A DNA stretch of 64,000 nt from Sclerodactyla briareus (taxonomy: Eukaryota; Echinodermata; Holothuroidea; Dendrochirotida; Sclerodactylidae). This document shows, one piece after another, positions 58,311-64,000 of this stretch. The notes beneath the pieces are model-generated. The model searched no databases. It had not been told where the DNA came from and was given only the letters and a program-made list of their open reading frames with translations. Made by a program: the position numbers and the translations under genes. How positions within the stretch are numbered: position 1 is the first letter of the stretch; every line of letters begins with the position of its first letter. Location: NCBI GenBank assembly GCA_026419785.1, contig JAODTK010004777.1, positions 310,001 to 374,000 on the forward strand, given 5' to 3'.

Positions 58311-61300
58311 TGATGTTGGTGGGCGTATTCGATCACAACACGAATATTTTCGCTTTACTCCGAAATGCAGGCGTTCCATGCGTTCGAAGAAGAATTGTCT
58401 TGTTACAGTTCGTGATCAACTCTGTCATCCGCTGCTTTCGGACTTGGACCAGCCACGCCCCTCCCCGACTTCACGCGAGCGATGAAGAAGAAACGGATCC
58501 CAGCAGGGGAAGTTTAGTGATGGTTAAACCTGGTCGGTGTCATTGCCGAGCCATGCCTCTATACGTAATGGCCAAAATAGTCATAGAAACCCGCTCGGAG
58601 ACAAAAGTATTTATGACAAGTGCCTTGTTATTGATGGATCGCGCCGGGTAATCAAAGCAAATTGGAATTGCTAACTGATGCTGTTGGATCCGGCATGATC
58701 AGATGTGAGTGTCATAGGAAATTTGGCGTTCTGTTTGGGTAGGTCCTGTGCCGCGAAAATTGGCGTGTCGGTAACATTCGATTGAGCCGAATCAAACAAC
58801 GTTTAGTCCTGGTAATTTCCGCCCATGCTCTGCGTCTCACCGTTGATCGTAAATAACCGATGTCCTTCAAAAAGGCAGCTGTGGTTTCATCAGCTCGACA
58901 AGCATGCCTGCAATAATGTTTCCTCACTGCCTATGATGAGTAATAGTAAGTAGTGACGGGAGAGTTTCTCGCCAGATGGCATAGGCCCTACAGTGTTGGT
59001 AGGTCGAGAAAGTAGGCCAATCATAAAAGCCAGGCCCGCGTTCCATCGGCAAAAAATTGTTCTGATCCATCAGGATCACCAGAAAAATGATGGAAAAGGG
59101 TCCTGAGGCATCCTTGAAGAACGAAATAAGAGAGTACCCAGCGCTCTCTTTATATGCCGCAGAAAAGTAATTGAAATGTGTTCATTGAAGATTAAATTGT
59201 TCCATTCTCCCTCAGCAGTTCTAGCCCTTTCTGTGAGAAGTTATGATACAAGTTGAAATATTATACTATCATATGCTTGTTTGCTTACTACTGCACGGCC
59301 ATTCTTCTCTCCTGCCGTCATGTTGTCAGAGCTACGCAGTGAAACACCGTGGAACTCAATCGTGATACAACCTTATAACGTAATCTTTCTTCAATCCAAC
59401 GGCCTAATCAACCACCCCCACAAGTTAGTACAGTATGTCAGAATGACAAAGCCTGCTCAACGTCCTAATCGTTTCGACAATCCCTGTCGAAGTTCAACGA
59501 CTAAAGATATAGGAGCACTTGTATGGGAGTCAGAACCGGATCTTGTTATTTCGTTGATGTAATCCTAAGGGGCCCCCGGTAGACAATGAAAATAATGCCC
59601 TGACGATACGCCATAAAGCCAATTCTGAACCTCAAGAACTTCAACGGACAATCGCGCAGTATCTTTCTCATTCCTATTATGTGATGGTCCATTGCTAGTC
59701 GCGACCTGCGATGTCTCTATTGCCGTCACTAATCTTAACAGCTGAGCCTACTTGCTCACTCAGCTCATCACATTATGCTTCCTCTGTTGAACAAAGCAAT
59801 GTTCTCTATGAACGAATGGCACGTCAGATTATGGTGTCTGTCCTCCAAACTGACCGTCCTCCGACCGAAACATTGAGCCTTTCCCCATTACGATAAATAG
59901 GATTTTGTTTCATATGTTTGTGTGGAAGACTTTTGCTCGGGTACGTTCCTCGATTCGTTTTTTTGTTTCACAAAATGATCATAGTCCGGATCATGTTACA
60001 CATTTGCTAGTTCTTAGACACATTAAATTCATACAAACGTGCATGCCCAATCGTTTCTTTTCCTTTTTTAACGATGGATACAATGTACCCCATAATCAGG
60101 TCAGCACCTCACTGTAGGTCATCAGGCACCACAGCTGTGTCCCGGCATTCAGCACATCTGATGTGGTTTCGGTGTATCATCTAAAAGCGAGATCATAGAT
60201 GCGGAATTTATCTAGAAAGATGAATTTTAGAATGGAATTATTGGTATAGACGGTTGAATGAGGACCATGTTAATCGCAACTTTCAATAAGGACTTAAATT
60301 GCTCCATGAAAACCATTTGTCGTGATTCGACCATCAGTGTTTCGTTCCATCCATTCGGATTATTTTCGCTGCCATTTTCAGCTACCATTCCAGCTTCGTT
60401 TTTCAAGTAATGTTCTCGCCATCACCGGTCCTATTATGGTGTCTTGCGGCATACACATTTTGCACTTGGATTCGTAGCCTGAGAATTGTCATCACTTCTT
60501 CGTCCTCGTGTCCTAAACAGTCGTAGCATCTTGCTCTCCATGTCCTGTCTGACCGGTACCGGAGTTTCGGTGGGGGGCTTATATTCTTGTAACCTCTCGC
60601 CTTGACTGTATAGATTGGCTCCTTGAAATTTGGTTCCTTTTTGCTACCTCACTTCGCCTCACCCATGACGACAAAAAAAAAACAAACATCACTGGCAGGA
60701 CTTTTTGTTCAATGTCAGTTTAGTCAGTTGTCTGAATCATTAAGCAGAATGACCCCCTGCTATCCGTCGCCAAATCTCATTTGGAAAAGCGATCAGCTTT
60801 TATGCAATTCGATATGGTAATTTAGTCATTTATACAACGGGAAACTCTATAAATTGTCCAAATTGGAAAAGCCTGCCAGCTCTTAACAAAATTTGGTACA
60901 TAAATTTGGAATATATTCGTTCGGAATGTTTTTGTTATTTTTTCTTATTCCTTTTGGTTTTACCGTCGTTATGATGGTCGGTTTTTGCCTGTATTGGAGT
61001 ACCCTACTCAGACCAAACATTTTTAAGTGGTGAAAACCAAAAAAAGGGGTTCCCATCCTCACCCCTCTGTTTTTACCTCAATGACGTTTTACCATTATCC
61101 CTGAACTATGAGCTTTCATTCATACAAGTCGAGTCGAGAACCCTGTCACAGCTGATATGGACCGAAAAAAAGTAAAAAATCATCATATCCAATTTTTTTT
61201 GGCTAGAAATATCAACAGTCTCATTCAACTAACAAAACTACACTCAAAATGTAGTAAGTGTATTACTCAAACCAGAGTCTAAACCTAACATATTATATTG

Positions 61301-61889
61301 AATTTTTTTTCTTCATATTTTACCATTCACCTTACCATAGTTGATATGGTCATCTCTACCATCATTAGAACCTCGTGGACATACATTGTAACACTGTGGG
61401 CTTCCATCCAGCTTGACCTACGATCACTGTATCGTGTTTCACAATCTAAAATTGGCCAAAGTATCACACCTTATTTGATTTGATTCGATTTGATTGCTAC
61501 TGGTTCAGGAAGCCAATTTGACACATCGTGGAACCCTAACCGATTTTTGATCGTGGATGAGCCCGCGACCTCGCCTTCTCTCTGCTCGACTAGTGCTCAA
61601 TGATTCGGAGGCAGGGATGAACATAGCCATCCTTCTCCCGTGACCGCAATTTTTAACGGCCCCGTCCGACGGACTGATCATGAACTCCAGGACCTGACCC
61701 CCTTCTCAGAACATGAGGAGCGGAAGATGTTCGACGCGACTGCTTCACATCGACCGACGAGACCTAGTGAAAGTGCCCCCGAAACACCTTCCCGAAATAC
61801 TACGCCCGACTGCTCACATCAGGACCAGAACCTAAGACCAGGAACACGCCAAGTCGAACTGCAAGTACAGCCACTTCTGGAAAAACGCC
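58311..61889. other. No supported gene
   Basis: Frames such as 58310-58651 and 59281-59562 on the plus strand, and 58712-58927 on the minus strand, show no recognisable domain. A minus-strand stretch near 60490-60570 reads RCYDCLGHED, faintly like a zinc knuckle, but the remaining Cys/His spacing does not fit. Confidence 0.35.
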
Positions 61890-61894
61890 CGGTG

Positions 61895-61975
61895 CTGAAT
61901 CGGCTGGAATTCGAACCCGGGACACTGTTGCATGCAAAGCGACACTGATAACCGCTCTACTATTCTCTTCTCCCC
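61895..61975 (-). mobile_element. tRNA-like sequence, probable SINE head or tRNA pseudogene
   Basis: On the minus strand ATAGTAGAGCGGTTATC (A-box region, about 61947-61963) and GGGTTCGAATTCC (perfect B box, 61907-61919) are correctly spaced. The T stem pairs four of five positions. Acceptor ends GAAT and ATTC pair, but the rest of the acceptor and the D arm do not. If the loop is read TTTGCAT, the anticodon would be TGC (Ala). Too damaged for a functional tRNA; the body downstream has no second copy in the window. Confidence 0.55.
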
Positions 61976-62439
61976 GCCCAAACTTTAGTTCCTTTTGTCA
62001 ACAAACCACTAACCAATAGTGTTTCGTGAACAAGAGCTACCACGGCCAAATTTCTACTTGATTTTTCTATACATTGAAATATTGGTCCAGCGATACGACA
62101 TGACTGCACAGATTCCTCTCTCAGAATGTATCAAGGACTGGACAGCAGCCTATGTTAATAGATAATCCACAGCAGAAACATCGTCCTATATCACTCACTG
62201 AAACCAGGCGTCCTGTAACAAACTGTTGTGTCTACATTCGAGCTCATAATGTAGGCCTACGATCTTATTGTCGCGGCTACATCCGGTTACTGGCCTTACT
62301 GATTTTCAGTCTACAAGAGTCTTAGAAGCACGGTCGACTGTGACGGCACATCGGAGGGTTTTCGATCGAAGCAAAGGACCTTCGAGGGAATGCGTTTATA
62401 TTGGGGGCTGATCCACCTGCGACTACTGCCATTTTTGCA
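61976..62439. other. No recognisable feature
   Basis: Unique-looking sequence between the tRNA-like element and the start of the minisatellite. Confidence 0.5.
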
Positions 62440-63790
62440 TCATCGTAGTCGACATACATACCCGAAACACTCTACTCCTCGCCACGTCCACATCTATGGG
62501 CGGCTTCCAAACATTCACATGTCTTACCAAATGGTCACGTCTACCACCAGGCGGCTTCCACAGCCCACATACAGACCGAATGTCACTTCTACCTCATGCG
62601 GGCTTCAACGCCACAAGACATACCGAATGTTCACTCCCTACATCATGCGGCTCCAATATTACACATGGCTTACCAACTGTCACCTCTACCTTAAGGTTGC
62701 TTCAAGCAGAACACAATACATACCGAACTTGTCACGTCTACATCTGGTGGCTTCAAGCAGACGCAAGACCTACCAACTACTCACTTCTCACATCTGATGA
62801 CCTCAAACATGACAAATACTTTGTACCAACCGTCCACGTCTAACCAGGCTGCTTCAAACAGACCACAAGACTAACCGAATGGTCACGTTCTACCTCAGGC
62901 GGGCTTCAACAGAACACAAGACATTCCGAATGTCACGTATACAATATGCTGCTTCAAACAAACCAAGACAATACCGAATGTCACGTCTAAGCTCACAGGC
63001 GGCTCCAAATATTACCACAGGACTTACCAATGTCCACGTCTACAATTCGCAAATGTGACCTTTAAAACTGAACACAAGACTTACCAACTGTCACCTCTAC
63101 TCTGGGGACTTCAACCAGAACACAAGACTTTCAACTGTACGTTCCACATCTGGGGACTTCAAACAGAACACAGGACATACCATCTGTCACTCTACCTCTG
63201 GTGGCCTCAAACATTACAAAGGACTTACCAACTGTCTCGTCTACATCAGGCGGTTTCAAACAGAACGCAGGACATACCACCTGTCACGTTCACACTGGTG
63301 CTCAAACCTTACAGATAACCTTACCAACTGTTCACGTCTACATCTGTGGCTTCAAGCAGAACACCAGACTTACCAACATGTCTCGTTTACATCTGGTGTC
63401 TTCAAACAGAACCAAGACTTGCCAACTATCACGTTCTACATCTGACCGCAAACATTACAGAGGACTTACCAACCGTCCCTCGTCTCCATCAGGCGGCCTC
63501 AACAGAACACTAGGACCAACCCATCTGTCACGTCTACATCTGGAGGCTTCAAACAGAACACAACTTACAACGGTCACGTCTACTCTGGTGGCCTCCAAAT
63601 ATTACAGAGGACTTACCACCGGCCCGTCTACATCTGGTGGCTTCAAGCAGAACACAGGACATACCATCTGTCACGTCTCATCCCGGCCTTCCTCAAACGT
63701 TACAAATGACCTTACCAATTTCTCGTTCTACATAGAGCGGTTTCAGCATTACAAACGACTTCCAACGTCCACTTTTACATCAGGGGGGGC
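62440..63790. repeat. Minisatellite of about 49 bp, roughly 27 units
   Basis: The unit runs CACGTCTACATCTGGTGG, CTTCAAACAGAACACAAGAC, TTACCAACTGT. Two variants are interspersed: one with TTCAAACAGAACACA and one with CTCAAACATTACAAAGGAC; in places (63100-63720) they tend to alternate, hinting at a 98-bp dimer. Unit-to-unit differences include many single-base indels. Because 49 is not a multiple of 3, the frames across it (135 and 200 codons) change peptide from unit to unit and are not real genes. Confidence 0.94.
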
Positions 63791-64000
63791 ACCGCTGCTG
63801 TAACCTCAATGTTGAACGGGGTTCCTTCTGGATATCTCCCCATTGGTTTCACTAGAAGTGATGAATGACATCTGAAAACAATAGGATATTTCCTACTAGA
63901 CTATCCACAATCTAATCCACATAAAGTGATAAAGCCAACTGCGTTATGTTCCGGCGGAGGGGGTAGTTCTCAACGGAAATTCCTCGAGGCGTGATTTGTT
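63791..64000. other. No recognisable feature
   Basis: Unique-looking sequence after the minisatellite, to the end of the window. Confidence 0.5.

Noticed and set aside
60490..60600. Zinc-knuckle (gag-like) segment on the minus strand
   Set aside because: RCYDCLGHED is suggestive, but later Cys/His spacing does not fit C-x2-C-x4-H-x4-C and no neighbouring retroelement domain is visible.
61895..61975. Functional tRNA gene
   Set aside because: The acceptor and D arms do not pair properly despite a perfect B box; a SINE head or pseudogene is more likely.
63201..63803. 200-codon frame as a repeat protein
   Set aside because: It lies within the 49-bp minisatellite; the unit length is not a multiple of three and indels shift the peptide from unit to unit.

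Overview
This window looks like noncoding-rich genomic DNA from a eukaryote, most likely a marine invertebrate (echinoderm, hemichordate, amphioxus or mollusc type; I cannot name the species). There are no prokaryotic gene arrays, the longest ATG-started frame is 222 codons and belongs to a decayed retroelement, and simple repeats ((TA)n, (TAA)n, poly-C) are abundant. The mix of mobile elements (jockey/CR1/L2-type LINEs, a Penelope-like GIY-YIG element, a DIRS-like reverse transcriptase, tRNA-derived SINEs, a hAT-type MITE) is typical of such genomes.

Layout. 1.6-3.6 kb: 5'-truncated LINE on the minus strand. 3.7-4.4 kb: tRNA-derived SINE. 7.0-8.8 kb: cluster of a dispersed repeat and two GAGTCC hexamer arrays. 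11.6-12.1 kb: internal LINE fragment. 13.6-13.8 kb: second copy of the 3.7-kb SINE family. 15.2-16.5 kb: G/C-tract dispersed repeats. 17.1-18.6 kb (minus): two exon-like segments sharing intron phase 1, the best candidate for a host gene. 22.7-24.1 kb: minisatellite of about 57 bp. 27.2-28.9 kb: diverged tandem array of about 150 bp. 31.9-32.9 kb: duplicated block of about 523 bp with (TA)n spacers. 33.4 kb: SINE. 34.5-35.0 kb: Penelope-like GIY-YIG fragment followed by a possible degenerate hammerhead ribozyme and (TA)n. 36.5-36.9 kb: hAT-type MITE. 41.9-42.3 kb: long pyrimidine tract leading into a possible terminal exon. 43.5-44.0 kb: (TAA)n. 45.8-46.9 kb: dispersed repeat, SINE and tandem duplication. 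47.3-48.8 kb: DIRS-like retroelement remnant. 51-55.4 kb: simple repeats, diverged duplications and another G/C-tract repeat. 57.4-58.3 kb: second LINE RT on the minus strand. 61.9 kb: tRNA-like sequence. 62.4-63.8 kb: minisatellite of about 49 bp.

No complete functional gene can be demonstrated. All recognisable reverse transcriptases are broken by frameshifts, stops or changed catalytic residues. Copies of the same repeat often differ by single-base indels, so part of the frame damage may be uncorrected long-read error rather than biology.
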